DNA from: Salinicoccus sp. RF5
Lineage (GTDB): Bacteria; Bacillota; Bacilli; Staphylococcales; Salinicoccaceae
Assembly (NCBI RefSeq): GCF_020786625.1
Contig: NZ_JAJGRC010000001.1
Coordinates: forward strand, 310,001-374,000
Direction of reading: 5' to 3'
Length of the DNA stretch: 64,000 nt
The position numbers and the translations under genes were made by a program. Positions within the stretch are counted from its first letter, which is position 1. The number at the start of each line of letters is the position of its first letter. This document shows, piece by piece, positions 63,584-64,000 of the stretch. The notes under the pieces are model-generated. The model ran no database searches, had not been told where the DNA came from, and saw nothing but the letters and a program-made list of their open reading frames with translations.

Positions 63584-64000
63584 TTCTGAACCGCCCCCTC
63601 TGTATCTGAAAAATGAAGCTTACGGGCCGGCCAAGACAGTCGAATGATATGGTGCCGAATTTGTCCGTGTCTCCATTGGATTTGAATATGATCCGCTCCA
63701 GGCCTCCAGACTTCAATTTACAGATGTCGAGGGAATGGGTTCTGATGACCCGGCCATTTCTGCCGCGGATCAGGAGACGCTGTTCCAGGCGGTCCATTTC
63801 AACGATCTGCTGAATGCCGCTGCCCATCGCCCCCGTCTGGGCACTCTGGAGAAAATAGCCGATGGTTTCAATCTCATGATCGATGTTCCTCCCTTTATCC
63901 GAGGGCATGTTCACCACGCTGAGTAGCATGAGGACGCTGATGATGCAGAGCGTCAGCATCATCTCAAGCATGGTGAACCCATCACTCGCTGCGTATCGCC
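63573..64000 (-). CDS. comGD: Competence pseudopilin ComGD, 5' end outside window
   Basis: About 142 codons are present; the frame stays open to the window edge as RYAASDGFTMLEMMLTLCII. This is a classic prepilin N-terminus (cleavage G-F, Glu at +5). The start codon must lie just beyond 64000. An internal ATG at 63971 falls after the cleavage site and is not the start. A globular domain of the minor pilin type follows. Confidence 0.85.
   Translation of the reverse strand, partial: RYAASDGFTMLEMMLTLCIISVLMLLSVVNMPSDKGRNIDHEIETIGYFLQSAQTGAMGSGIQQIVEMDRLEQRLLIRGRNGRVIRTHSLDICKLKSGGLERIIFKSNGDTDKFGTISFDCLGRPVSFIFQIQRGRFRIEG

Overview
The window is a continuous stretch of low-to-mid GC Gram-positive (Firmicutes) core chromosome, most likely from a non-sporulating member of the Staphylococcaceae. 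Gene content and order match the Bacillus/Staphylococcus backbone, and staphylococcal-type genes occur in place (an EbpS-like LysM membrane protein, a Fer-type ferredoxin, ResDE/SrrAB, bacillithiol genes). Many proteins are acidic, and a full ResABC cytochrome c maturation set is present, which Staphylococcus aureus lacks. A moderately halophilic, oxidase-positive relative such as Salinicoccus or Jeotgalicoccus would fit, but the genus is an inference. Most genes lie on the minus strand; short plus-strand blocks are usually bounded by strong bidirectional hairpins.

Layout. 1-4.3 kb: aromatic amino acid and menaquinone side-chain genes (aroB partial, aroC, ndk, hepT, menG, hepS) and HU. 4.4-10.4 kb: yphF/yphE-like genes, gpsA, der, rpsA, plsC, cmk. 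10.4-14.5 kb: ansA, ypdA, ebpS-like, ferredoxin, riboflavin transporter ribU. 14.5-22.9 kb: resE, resD, resC, resB, resA, rluB, scpB, scpA and the divergent DUF309 gene. 22.9-34.1 kb: deoB, xerD, fur, nudF, yqkF- and yqkD-like genes, rnz, zwf, an AraC-type regulator, gnd, and a yqjE-like peptidase. 34.2-43.1 kb: a Prli42-type miniprotein, bacilliredoxin brxB, then the branched-chain keto acid operon (ptb, bcd, buk, lpdV, bkdAA, bkdAB, bkdB) and yqzF. 43.1-53.7 kb: recN, argR, tlyA, dxs, ispA, xseB, xseA, nusB, yqhY, accC, accB, efp. 53.7-62.3 kb: pepQ, a lipoprotein, yqhQ, a small membrane protein, lipM, a rhodanese-like protein, and the glycine cleavage genes gcvT-gcvPA-gcvPB behind a glycine riboswitch. 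62.3-64 kb: aroK and the distal end of a comG competence pseudopilus operon, including an unlisted 57-residue comGG-like gene.

The genes form recognisable physiological modules: respiration (menaquinone synthesis, cytochrome c assembly, ResDE), bacillithiol redox control (YpdA, BrxB), the oxidative pentose phosphate pathway (zwf, gnd), isoprenoids (dxs, ispA, hepS/T), lipoate-dependent complexes (BKD, glycine cleavage, LipM), fatty acid synthesis initiation (accB, accC) and DNA maintenance (recN, xerD, scpAB, xseAB). Several regulatory sites can be read by eye: a glycine riboswitch, an ARG box before argR, a CodY-like box before ptb, and inverted repeats at the fur, hup and resA leaders.

No gene-free stretch exceeds about 250 bases. 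I saw no tRNA, rRNA, insertion sequence, prophage or CRISPR array. Nothing here looks like a wholly new system. The interest lies in small unlisted genes, regulatory sites, terminators built into coding ends, and the clean absence of sporulation genes from otherwise conserved gene order.
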